DNA of 60,000 bases, from contig CM043966.1 in the NCBI GenBank assembly GCA_014529385.2, positions 101,849,587-101,909,586 on the forward strand. Reading direction: 5' to 3'. The first letter of the stretch is position 1. Each line of letters opens with the position of its first letter. A program made the translations under genes and the position numbers. The DNA is from Adiantum capillus-veneris. Lineage: Eukaryota > Streptophyta > Polypodiopsida > Polypodiales > Pteridaceae. This document shows, one piece after another, positions 45,442 to 56,340 of the stretch. Below the pieces are notes generated by a model that did no database searches, was not told the DNA's origin, and saw only the letters and a program-made list of their open reading frames with translations.

Positions 45442-46980
45442 TGTGGAAAGTGCAATGCACTTTACACCTAAGCTGGTTCAAACCTCACCACAGATACCTT
45501 ATCCCTACAACAGCTATATTGCTTATCCAAGCCTATAAAAGGAACTCCCCCTTGTATTGTTCTAGTGCAATTCAGTGAGCAGTTCAAATTCGAATTTTCC
45601 CCCTCTATTTGGTGTCAGCTCCCCCTTCCCTTCTCTCTCACACCTCTCTCTCTTATCTACCTCCATCTCTCTGTCTATTCTCTCCTTCTCTACTCTCTCA
45701 CTCTATCTTCTATATAACACTCAAGTTAAAATGGTATCAGAGCTTTAGAACTTGAGCTCATAAGTACTCTACGAGCCTTCTCTCGAAGCAACGGCCTACT
45801 TTCACGCCCATCTCTCACTTCCAAGGTTCACTCGGCTAGCATGACTAGCGCCTCGTCAGCTATGGTTGCAACCACCAAGTCAAGGTATTTCACCATTGAT
45901 AAGCTCAATGGGAACAATTATAATGTGTGTAAGCTGAGAATGGAGCTATATTTGAAGCAACTTGTCCTCTGGAAAATTGTTTCTGGAGATGAAATAAGAC
46001 CAAGTGAAGACGAGTACGCCTCCGATACGGAGCTACACTCGCGGATTCAAGGGACATTATGGCTCAAATGGAGATTATACTCCATTGTGAGGATAGGCAA
46101 GTCCAAATGGTGTGGACTCTATCCACCTCTAAGGCTATTTGGAAGTTCTTCAACAATAGTTATGAGCACACTGATCTTGTTTACCAAGTCTCCCTGATCA
46201 AGAGGCTTGGAAACAATACTATGCAAGAAGGCCAATCTGTAGTCAAGTTCCTTGACAGATGAAGATCTCATCTCTGGAATGGAGATTTCAGAGAAATTTC
46301 AATGTATGCTTCTATTGGCGGCTTTACCCCGCAAGCTGGAGAGCCTTTGTTACTACTCAAGCTATGTCCCAAATAAAATTGTAAGGCCTTGTATCCAAAA
46401 TCCATCAGGAAGAAGCTTTAAGAGACCAGTCTAATGGCTCTATTCTAGTGGCTCTAGTCACTCATATCAATTTTAGAAAAGGTGGTCCGAACCACCATTA
46501 CAACAATGCAAGGAAGTTGCATATAGGTGGTTCTAACCGCCCTAGAAATGCACATTATGGTCAAGTTCAATGCCAAAACTGCAAGAAGTTCGGATACATT
46601 GCCAAGGACTGCAGGTCCAAAACCAAGCACGGTGGTAATCAAGGACATAAAACAAATAGAGGCTATCAACACAAAGCTCATGCTCATTTCACTAATATTT
46701 CAAGCTATGATGGTGATACACACCCTACTTCTATAAAACTTTTTGCTACAAGCTTGAGATCCTCTAAGCCACATCACAACTCTTCTATTTGGTATCTAGA
46801 CACTGGAGCTACACATCACACGACATATCATTTTGATTGGCTTGCACACTACACTCCTCTTCAACACCCACTTGAAGTCCTCATGGGAGATAGCAACATT
46901 CAACATGCTAAAGGATATGGCACTATTTCCATTACCCTACCAAATGGCACTATAGCTCACTTCACTACTAGCCATCGGGG
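45442..46980 (+). mobile_element. Ty1/copia element, 5' part only
   Basis: A probable 5' LTR with a TATAAAA box (45534-45540), PBS TGGTATCAGAGC (45732-45743), then gag and protease related to the element at 6865. Homology ends at about 46975, directly after the start of the region between protease and integrase. The LTR start at 45442 (TGTGGAAAG) is a guess. No 3' LTR is visible. Confidence 0.75.
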
Positions 46981-46986
46981 GGGTTT
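45841..46986 (+). pseudogene. copia Gag and protease, frameshifted and 3'-truncated
   Basis: ATG at 45841 (MTSASSAMV), then YFTIDKLNGNNYNVCKLRME. After a frameshift, MEIILHCEDRQVQMVWTL and YEHTDLVYQVSLIKRL. After further stops, a CCHC knuckle CQNCKKFGYIAKDC and protease WYLDTGATHH, followed by LEVLMGDSNIQHAKGYG. The sequence then leaves the family. Integrase, reverse transcriptase and RNase H are absent. Confidence 0.8.
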
Positions 46987-47260
46987 GTGAGGGACTAATA
47001 ATTGAGGGGCGTCGTTTAACCGATGACGAACGCGTCGCATAGACGAGGTTCAGTCGTATAAGCAAGGATATTTTTGTTTAAAAAAATCGGCCGTCGCATA
47101 AACAACCACTACCGTTGCATAATCGACGACTTGAATTTGTAGCCGTGGCATAATCGACGCTTCAAAGTGGGCCTTGCTTAAACAATGCAGCGAAACGAGG
47201 CTCCTTGCGACGCCTGTGCCCCTTCTCTCATGCGACGAGGCACTTCTATATTATTGTTGC
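46985..47260. repeat. Sequence with repeated CGTCGCATAAnCGACG-like motif
   Basis: Variants recur in both orientations: GCGTCGCATAGACGA, CCGTCGCATAAACAAC, CCGTTGCATAATCGACGA, CCGTGGCATAATCGACG, TCATGCGACGAGG. The block abuts the broken copia at its left edge and is GC-richer than its surroundings. Subterminal motif clusters like this occur in DNA transposons; no transposase is present. Confidence 0.5.
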
Positions 47261-48193
<933 letters not shown>

Positions 48194-49040
48194 CTGCGTG
48201 TAGCTTGGCAACAACTAAGCAGGTGTTGCTGTGGTGGAAGGATACACCCACATCTTGAGCTTGAGACGATTGGTTTTCCTCTGTTTTGGTAGGGAAGACC
48301 TCCTTCTTATCTTTAACAGGCTCCTTTGAAGCCTCCGTTTTTGGCACATGGTAGAGGCTCGTCTTGCTATCAAAGAGAAGAACCTATGCTTGATTACATC
48401 CCTCATAAAGCCTCTCCCCCAATGTGTCAATAATGTAGTAAGCTTCTTTGCATACCTTCAATAGGAAAAAACGATCATTCCAGCTCACAATGTAGAGCAG
48501 AAATCCCCCATTGGGCTGCAAGCCTACACTCTGCTGATCTATTGCTGCCCAAATGTCTTCAAAAGACTTCGCACATTGCAAGAAATTGTTGTAGGTGTCA
48601 TCTAGCCCCTCAGGTTGGAAAAAGCCAATGAAGGAACACTCATGATCCACTACTAGTGGTCGTATTCTTGCGTTTATGACAGTCTCAAGGTCAAAGTGGC
48701 CATCCACAAACTTGCTTCTGTAGGCCTCAACATCAACTAGCTTCCGCCACTCTGCAGATCCTTCTCGGATGAGGGTGTCATATTCGGCCTTGATGGGCAT
48801 ACAATTTAGGTTCTTGTGTAGCCAATCAGCGATCACTACAACAACGGCCGTGCACGCACTCTCGCCGGCTGCTCTTTCGCTCCTCTGATCAATAGAGGCA
48901 AAAAATATAGATGTAGAGAACTTCATGTTACCATCCCTACTCACCAAATCTTTATGTTCCCAGCTTCCTATAGTGAAAATATCCTCTCCAAAGTCCAAGC
49001 ATTCAGATATCGCTGAAGAAAGCATTGCTTTCTTCTCATT
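48194..49040 (-). pseudogene. Plant NT-C2 (EEIG1/EHBP1 N-terminal) family protein, C-terminal exon
   Basis: The exon starts after a strong acceptor (T-run, GTTTGTCAG) at 49040 and is open for about 219 codons: ESACTAVVVVIADWLHKN, MPIKAEYDTLIREGSAEWRK, HFDLETVINARIRPL, CSFIGFFQPEGL, SFEDIWAAIDQQ, LYIVSWNDRFFLLKV, YYIIDTLGERLYEGCNQA. This is the conserved C-terminal block of plant NT-C2 proteins, whose precise function is unclear (membrane/cytoskeleton-associated by family analogy). A TAG at about 48386 stands where relatives have Y. The frame stays open beyond it to a good donor GTGTAT at 48193. Upstream and downstream exons are absent, so this is probably a gene fragment, though a surprisingly clean one. 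Confidence 0.7.
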
Positions 49041-49198
49041 CTGACAAACACAAAAAAAACTTATTTCCATATACAAAGAGCTTTTGGACAAATTCCTAAG
49101 AATTCTCACATTTTGACCTACCATAACATCATGGGCTTCTATTAGCAAGGGCGTCGCATACCTAGTTAGGTGCGGTTGGGGGCAAATCGCCGGCCTAG

Positions 49199-49345
49199 TG
49201 GGCAGGCCGGTGGTCCCCAAGCGCACTAGCTAGGTTTGTGGTGCCTTCCGAGTGGAAGCTCGTGATGTTAAATAGTACATGCAAACAATGAGAAAGAGCC
49301 CATTTTCCTACATAAGAAAATGTCAAAACCTTCTTGTGATAAATT
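49199..49345. repeat. Dispersed repeat, copy 2
   Basis: Partner of 6135-6290 in the same orientation. Lies in what would be the intron upstream of the NT-C2 exon. Confidence 0.6.
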
Positions 49346-49442
49346 AGGTTAAGTTAGCAAAGATTTTGTGCATTTTTTACATTAGACTAGCCTTGGCTTT
49401 GCATTATTCAAGGTACCTCATCCATCAAAACAGATATAATCG

Positions 49443-50215
49443 ATGCAGGCATATGACTTAGATGACATGATGGTGTATGTCATTCTTAAAGAAGTTGTGA
49501 ACAAGACAAGATGGGTTCCGCGCACCCCGAAATGCGAAGATGCATCGACGGAGAGTCTCCTTGCACCTAGATCATCAACACCGCAAAATACAACTCCTCC
49601 AAAGAAAGGCATAAAAAATGGTGCTGCCTCTACATTGTGCTCTGCCCCTTCAAGCTCATCATTAACACCCGCAGAGCTTGCCAAGAGCTCCAACAAGAAG
49701 CATTACCGAGGAGTACGACATCAGCTGTGGGGAAAATATGCAGCCGAGATCTGAGACTCTGTAAGGCAAGGGGCCCGTGTTTGGCTATGGACCTTTGACA
49801 CAGCTGAGGAGGAAGCTTTGGCATATGATCGAGCAGCATTGAAGATGCACCGGGTGCGCGCATTCCTAAACTTTTCCGTCAATGTCGTGGCTCCAATGCT
49901 AGAGAAAGAGGTGGAGATAAAGAGAACAAGAGAGTGAAACGAGAAGCACTAGTCGAAGATGGAGTTGCAGGCATCGAGAAACAACGTCAACAACGCAAGC
50001 GCATGCAATAGCCATCATCATCTTCACCACCATCAAGTCTGGTAGTGAGCTTTGAAGGAGAAGGGGTGAAGATAGAAGAGCTAGATGATGTGTTTTCTTT
50101 GCATGAGCTGCACGAGTGTTTCTTGCCTTTCATCACCTCCTCATTTGCTAGCGCCGTGGCTACCCTGGCCAACTACGCTGCAGCCTCTCATTTGGCAGCC
50201 TCTCATGTGATAGCA
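49443..50215 (+). pseudogene. AP2/ERF transcription factor (ERF group IX-like), broken
   Basis: ATG at 49443. An S/T/P-rich N-terminus leads to one AP2 domain (49701-49872): HYRGVR, WGKYAAEI, then TGA (49752-49754) where the family has R (CGA), continuing [31 protein letters not shown] and RAFLNF. WLG has become WLW and RQRPWG has become RHQLWG. A frameshift follows near 49925, then a TAG after QRKRMQ and an acidic C-terminus (SFEGEGVKIEELDDVFSLHEL). An intact protein would bind GCC-box promoters in the nucleus. The domain match is strong; the group IX placement is a guess from AEIRD and the domain style. Confidence 0.85.
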
Positions 50216-50227
50216 GAGTGCTTGTGC

Positions 50228-50252
50228 ATGTGTGTGTATGTGTGTGTGTGTG

Positions 50253-50342
<90 letters not shown>
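50228..50342. repeat. (GT)n then (GA)n array
   Basis: GT 50228-50254, GA 50256-50342; lies just downstream of the ERF relic. Confidence 0.95.
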
Positions 50343-50346
<4 letters not shown>

Positions 50347-50469
50347 TAGTACGTGTTGTTGGGCGAGAGTCCGCCCATCATGAAGGACATGGTGGCAGTC
50401 CATGAGAAATAGGAGTTGGATCCTATTGGGGGAGTCTGTGAGAGCGTGCAGCCTCTCATTTGGCTAACA

Positions 50470-51345
50470 AAGAGTCGAAACTCATCGGCGAGCTCATCTA
50501 CAGAGTCGACCTTGAAGGCATATGGTATTGCACAAGATGATGATATGGGCAAAAGAATTCACTTGATATTGTTAGTCAATGGTTGTGCTTGGAACTACCT
50601 TGATCGATATGTATGCCTAATGTGCTGCACTTCCTCGATCCCAAAAAGTACTTTAAGAGCTTCTTGTCAATCGCGGATGTCGCCTGATTGCGGGATATGC
50701 CTAACTTGGACAGGGCTCAGGAGCTCTAGGCTGTTTTCAATGGAATGGGATGTCGTGCTTGCCACTGCCTTGGTTGACATGTATGCCATATGTAGTGCAC
50801 TTCATGAAGCACACGAAGTGCTTGAGGAGCTTTTTGTCTGAAATGTCGTCTCTTGAGATGCACTGATTGGGGGATATGCCCAACTTGGGCAGGGCCAAGG
50901 AGCTCTGGTCATTTTTTAGTGGATGAAGTGAGGGTGTCTCTCTAGACGCAATCTCATACGCTCTAGCCTATTTTCAGCTAATGCGAAGTGAGGGTCTCTC
51001 TCTAGATGTAATGTAATTTCAAGCAGTGCATTGATTGCTACAAGGTTAGGTCAGGAAGAGAGAGAGAGAGAGAGAGATTTTTTAAGCAGATGCAGAGAGA
51101 CTGCATCTCTACAAATGCAATCATGTACAGTGGCACCTTGAGGGCATGTGGTAGTACACAAGATGCTGATATGGGCAAAAGAAGTTATGATGATATTTTT
51201 AGTGAGTGGTTGTTGAAAGAAAACGTTGTTCTTGGCACTGCCTTGGTCGACATGTATGCCAAATGTGGTGCACTTCATAAAGCGGAAAAAGTGCTTGATG
51301 AGCTTCCTGTCCAGGATGTCGTCTTTTGAAATGAACTGATTTGAA
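50470..51345 (+). pseudogene. PPR (PLS-type) gene fragments, plus strand
   Basis: Decayed repeats: LKAYGIAQDDDMGKRIH (50508 on), ALVDMYAICSALHEAHEVLEEL (about 50770-50840), ALIGGYAQLGQGQGAL (about 50860-50910), then the best block 51090-51330 with AIMYSGTLRACGSTQDADMGKR, LLKENVVLGTALVDMYAKCGALHKAEKVL and DVVF-NELI. Three stops stand exactly where PPR consensus has W (VxNVVSWNALI). PPR proteins bind organellar RNA, and PLS types direct C-to-U editing. A (GA)n array at 51057-51077 lies inside one repeat. Not functional. Confidence 0.8.
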
Positions 51346-51654
51346 ATGCATGGCTACCACGCACAAACCCTCTCGATCTAAGCCGCTAGAAGAACCTCTT
51401 GGATGCTAAGGAGCCAATCCCATCTTCAAACCAAAACATGGATCTGAGAGTGCCACTCGAATGGGGCTCCCCTGCCCACTGGAGCCACACCCCCTCCCAA
51501 ACCCAACAGAATGCCAGTAACTGAGGCTTACATGTTGATCTCCAAAGGAGAAAGGAGCGCAAGCCAACTCCTGCTGTCAAAAAATAAAGAGCCAAGGCAG
51601 TCGAAGAGGATTCTGCAGCCAGGTGCCCCCACCCAGGGCGGTCCTTCGCATCGG

Positions 51655-51940
51655 CCTCAACCCACAATCCACCCTGCCTCCACTACAAGCCCACGTGCCG
51701 TCCGTCAACCCACCCCAGCAAGCCTTCCCTGCTCTTAGTGGTGGGCAAAACGAGTAGAACGAGCCTATAGAGGCGAAGGCTCTTGAACCCTTGTCTTGAC
51801 CTCAGCCCACAATCCACGTTGCCTCCACTGCAAACCCATGTGCCGTCCGTCAACCCACCCCAGCAAGCCTTCCCAAATCTTAGTGGGAGAAATGAGTAGA
51901 ACGAGCCTGTAAGCGAAGTCTCTTGAACCCTTGTCTTGAA
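51655..51940. repeat. Two 145-bp tandem repeats
   Basis: Units from 51655 and 51800 share CCCACAATCCAC, GTGCCGTCCGTCAACCCACC, CAGCAAGCCTTCCC, GAGTAGAACGAGCCT and CTTGAACCCTTGTCTTGA. Confidence 0.85.
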
Positions 51941-51954
51941 CTCTTACTTTAAGT

Positions 51955-52305
51955 ATACTTTTTGTGATCTATGAATTGCACCACATTAGGCATACATGTC
52001 GACCAAGGTAGTGCCAAGAACAACCACTGACTAAAAATGTCAAAATGAATTCTTTTCTCCATATCAGCATCTTGTACAATACCATATGCCTTCAAGGTGC
52101 AAGTGTACTTGATTGCATTCAGAGAAGAAGAAAAAGAAGAAGAGGATTTTAATGTCGTAGGAAACTATCCCAAGAGACCTCAAAGATCTATCCGCCGACG
52201 AGTTAAACTCAAGATCTGTTATTGAAGAGAGTTGCCCTCTCTTTGCATCTGTTGAAAACAATCCCTCCCTTTCTGACCTGACACTACTGCAATCAATGCA
52301 CTCCT
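51955..52305 (-). pseudogene. PPR gene fragment, inverted copy
   Basis: Minus strand reads SALIAVVSGQKGRDCFQQMQREG, then NAIKYTCTLKAYGIVQDADMEKRIH and LVDMYA-CGAI. It resembles the plus-strand fragment at 50508-50630 closely and shares with it a deletion in the repeat after the SQWL-like segment, so the two probably come from one copy. It ends just before the gypsy element. Confidence 0.7.
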
Positions 52306-52320
52306 TGAGATAAAATTGCA

Positions 52321-53904
52321 TGTCATAATAATCAATATCTAATTCTCCTAAATGATTTTCTCATATTAAACTGATCATTTAATGTAGGGAAGTGCCAAGG
52401 GAGAAAAAGCTAGAATATTGGTTAAGCTAGTAGACCGGCCACAGTAGGGATCCAAAGGAGGGAAAATAGGGATCCAAAGGGGGGGCCATTTGCAAAAGAT
52501 CCATGTGAAACAATGGGCTAAAAAGACCCTAAGGTTCAGCCCATTAAGACTTCGAAAATGCTAAGGTTCCAAAATTCAAAGGTTGTGTCCAAAGTTCAGT
52601 GTCCAAAGGTCAAGCCTAGGGGAAATTGGATGCTTTGTGTGTAACTAAAAAGTCTTTGCATATCCCTACATGGGAGGGGGCGATCCCTTCTTCTAGGGGA
52701 TGAGAGAGAAAGTCACACACACACAGGCTCCCTTTACCCAAAGGGCATTAGGGACACATGTCAGCTCCCTAGCCCAGATGCCCACAAGGTGTGCCCAATT
52801 CCTATTGGATGGCCTTGGAGGTGGACCAATGAGAATTAGGCTAGAGTAAATCTAGTTTAATTAATTTAAAAACACTTAATAAAAGAACCAATGAGAATTA
52901 AGTCTCCTAGAAGACTATTGGACAGTCCCCCAAGGGGTCCAATGAGCATTCTGGAGCCCAATGGCTTGCTTGATTCCTATTGGCCAGGAGGAAAAGGGGT
53001 CCAATGAGAGTTTAGTTTAATTATTAAATTACCTAAATCTCTCACAAAAGGGGAAAGGGGGACACATGTCAGAAGGCTATCACGTATGCCATTGGCTTGA
53101 CTTGGGGAGGTCCAATGGGGAGCTTGCAAGAGTAAATAGCAAGAAGGCTCACCCAAGAGAGAGAGGGGGCTGATTTTTGCAAGGCATTATCACACACACA
53201 CTCACACAACCTCATGTGTGAAGAAAGAGAAGACTATCTCTTCCCAAGCTTTAACGAAGAACTCATCACCTACTCCAAGCTTGTGAGATAGAAGCCTACA
53301 TCGACACACTCTTGGCTTGTGGATGCAAATCCAACCAAGAGCCAAGCTTCAATGCATGCTCATCTCCTCTACCAACCTAATTACTAAGCTAAATCTATGC
53401 TAAAATGAGTGATTATGTGAGGAGATGTACATCTTTCTCGTAAGATACTCCTTCTTCCTCTCAATCTACTCTCATACCCTGCTAGCTCTTACCATCTTCG
53501 AAGGTGTGTGAGGTCTTGGGTCTGAGACCGGGGATAATTAAAGTTGTGTTTACTAAGTGTTTTTCTTAGTGCATGAATCTTTCATCTTCATTGCACTAGC
53601 TAGTCTTGAAGGAACACAAAGAATTGTATTGTACAATGTCTCTCTTGATGGGAGAAACCATAATACAAAGCCTTTTGGAGGGGGGACCGGCTCCATGCAA
53701 ATCCGGTCCTCAACTGTTGTCAATAACTTAATTTCTCTCTCTTTTGAAAGTATTTTTGATGCTATCTAACTAGGTGTTATGCTTTTTGTTGCTCTCTCTA
53801 CCCAAGCACCCTTGTAATTCTCATTAGGAATCTATTCTAATGAAAGGCCCACTATGTTCATGCTAATTTCCACTACACAAGTTTTTAGACCATTAAATGT
53901 TACA
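52321..53904 (+). repeat. 5' LTR of the gypsy element (1,584 bp)
   Basis: Begins TGTCATAATAATCAATATC and ends ATGTTACA. Left flank is TTGCA; its partner duplication lies outside the window. Confidence 0.95.
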
Positions 53905-53905
53905 T

Positions 53906-53917
53906 TGGTATCAGAGC
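53906..53917 (+). promoter_or_regulatory. Primer-binding site of the gypsy element
   Basis: TGGTATCAGAGC, one base after the LTR. Confidence 0.95.
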
Positions 53918-54321
53918 ACAAGGTTTCTCTTTTCTTGCTCAAGAGGGGAGGTCCTCAAGCTAGCTATAAATGGTTGGTATTATTAATTGCCTGTGAGTAA
54001 GTAAAATAGGGATTTTTCAGCCTTGCAGTGCGCCTGCCTTTGTGCAGTTAACGGGGCATCACCATCGAGAGCTATGGTCTTAATAGTGGAGTCCTACGGG
54101 GCTTTCCTATGGCTTAACCACTATTGAGCTATTAGAAGCTTGACAGGATCCGGTGCTGTTTTGGTGTCGAAAGACCCTCTCTTCTATTCCTTGCAATTAA
54201 TGGTATTCGAGCCGTGGGTACAGTAGCTTGAGTGCTTTTTCTAAAGGGGTAAAGAGGAGTAGCAACTAGGGCTTGAAGTGCCAAAGTACACCTAAAAAGT
54301 TTACACCTAAAAGTTGTTAGA

Positions 54322-55951
54322 ATGGCTGAAAATAGTAAAGAGAGTGAAATTAATGTTGATAACTTTGATTTTGCTCATGAGAAAGCTACTAATGATGCTT
54401 CAATGCTTGTTAACTATCTTGTTTCTAGGCTTCAACAAGCCATGGGCAATCCATCTCTCCAAAGCGAAGTGCAACGGCAGCTCCGTGCTCACGGGATTCT
54501 CCAAGCTCATCACCATGACGAGAGAACACCTGGGAAGCCTCCTTGTGAGACTCCCAAAAGAGGTCTCTCTCTGTGATTCGGGAAGAAGAAGAGAATCCGT
54601 ACGAAGGGCTTAAGAATTTACTTCTTGATGATGCATCTCCTTCCCAAAGGAGAACTCAAGAGCCTCCACCGAAGGAACGAGAAAGAAGTGAGTCTCCCGC
54701 CACCTCGGCGGAGATGGCTCCACGAAGACGGCGGGCTAAACGCTCTCCATCACCACCAAAGCGGAGAAGACCATCACACTCTTCTCCATGCCATAATTCA
54801 AAGAGGGATGATAAAAAGCAAGAGAAGAAAAAGGCGAGAAAGAGGACACCCTCTTCTTCATCCTCTTCCTCTTATGAAAGTGATGGTGAAGACAACGAAG
54901 ATCAAGACAAGAAAAAGGCGAGAAAGAGCTCACCCTCTTCTCCACCTTCTTCAAATTCTTCACCTTCTGAAGAAAGTGATGGTGCAACCTTTGAACCATC
55001 AAAAAGAAGAGGCCATAGGAAATCCTATGCCGCATGGAAGAGGTCATCCAAGCTGAAGAAATTCAAAGAGGGAGGGAAGAGCATCTCTTTCCTTACCTAT
55101 GATGGTACCTTTGGTGCTACGGACAAAGTCTTGGCCTTTATCCAACAATTTGATGCGGCGTTTGGAGATGAGGGCTTCACGGAGTCCTCTAAGCTACGCC
55201 ATGTAGCTATGCACTTTCAAAAGTCCGCCAAGAAATGGTAGTCTAGCCTACGAGCCAACGGTGAAGCTCCATGAACATGGAAAGCTTTAAGAGCTTCCAT
55301 TATGAAGCAGTTTTTGGCCACCGATGCCAAAGACAAAGTACTCACCGAATGGCGAAGCTTAAAGATCTCTCCCAATGAATCCATCCACAAATATGTAGAC
55401 AAGTTTTGGGACCTACAACTCAAAGCCACTGTCTTTAAAAAGTTGGATTTTGGAGAGCAAAAGCAACAATTTTGTGCGGGCTTAACCGAAGAAATGGCGG
55501 AGTATGTCAACTCCCAAAGGCCACGTACCATATCGGCGGTAACACACCATACTATGGTGGCCTCACGAATCAATTTGCAAATGGGGGCTAAAAGAAATAA
55601 TAAGCCCATGGAAAACAAAGGTTCCAATGAGCCTAAGGGGAAGGACAATGTCCAAAAGTCTCCTAAGGGAAACTCCAACAAAGCTAAAGAGAAGGGAGTT
55701 TACAAAGGTAAGAACAAAATCTCTCCTGAAGAGCTTGAGCGTTATTGCAAGGATAACCGGTGTTTCAAGTGCCCCGAACAAGGGCATGCGTATCGTGCTT
55801 GTCCCCAAAAGAACAACCGTCAAGATCCTCCTAGAGCTTCCTTGGTTGAAATCCAAGAGGAGGAGACTCACCAAACTCATCACAAAGGATCTCCTCTATG
55901 CCATGCTTGGGGATTGGTAGGAGAACATGATGCTTTTATTCTCTTTGACCC
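54322..55951 (+). pseudogene. gypsy Gag, with stops and frameshift
   Basis: ATG at 54322 (MAENSKESEINVDNFDF). A frameshift in the CTCTCTCT run at 54567-54574 leads into a long S/R/K-rich basic stretch with two SP-rich KKKARK repeats. The retrotrans_gag core follows (SISFLTYDG ... LAFIQQFDAAFGD; then IMKQFLATDA, EWRSLKISPNESIHKYVDKFWDL). TAG (55239) and TGA (55272) interrupt it, at family W and R. A CCHC knuckle CFKCPEQGHAYRACP is near 55760. Gag passes into the protease region at about 55900. Confidence 0.85.
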
Positions 55952-56340
55952 GGTTCTACTCACAATTTTATATCTATAGAGTTGGCCACCAAGCTAGGCA
56001 TACAATCTTACGAGATGGGAGATGTCCTACCCGCAGACAGTGCCTTCAAGGGGCAAGAAGCTTCAATCACTCCCTTAATCGAGAAATTGAGGCTTCATGT
56101 CCAAGGCTATGTGGACAAAGAGGACATCTTTATCTCTCCTCTCAAGCATGAGGATGTAATCCTAGGGGCACCTGCCTGGCTGCCGATGTTAAATTTCTTG
56201 AAAGGAGAATCTCCTTTAAGTTCAGGGAAAAAGACATGTATATAGATGCTAAGGAAATGGGTAACACTATTCCCATTGTACATACACCATCTTTCAACAT
56301 GTCAATAAAGAGCTCTATTTCTGTGTACATGATTTTTGTT
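55940..56340 (+). pseudogene. gypsy aspartic protease, frameshifted
   Basis: FILFDP is followed in another frame by the rest of the expected D-x-GSTHNFIS motif. One G is missing around 55952, which removes the catalytic triad from the frame. The remainder (LATKLGI, YVDKEDIFISPL, DVILGAPAWL) fits the retropepsin fold, with one more frame change near 56190. Confidence 0.75.

Noticed and set aside
45395-45480. tRNA-like motif (GGTTCAATGCC on the minus strand)
   Set aside because: Only a B-box match; no convincing A box or stem pairing.
50820-51330. Idea that PPR, ERF and gypsy stop codons are repaired by RNA editing
   Set aside because: The editing known in ferns is organellar, and these are nuclear, often frameshifted relics; deamination decay is simpler.
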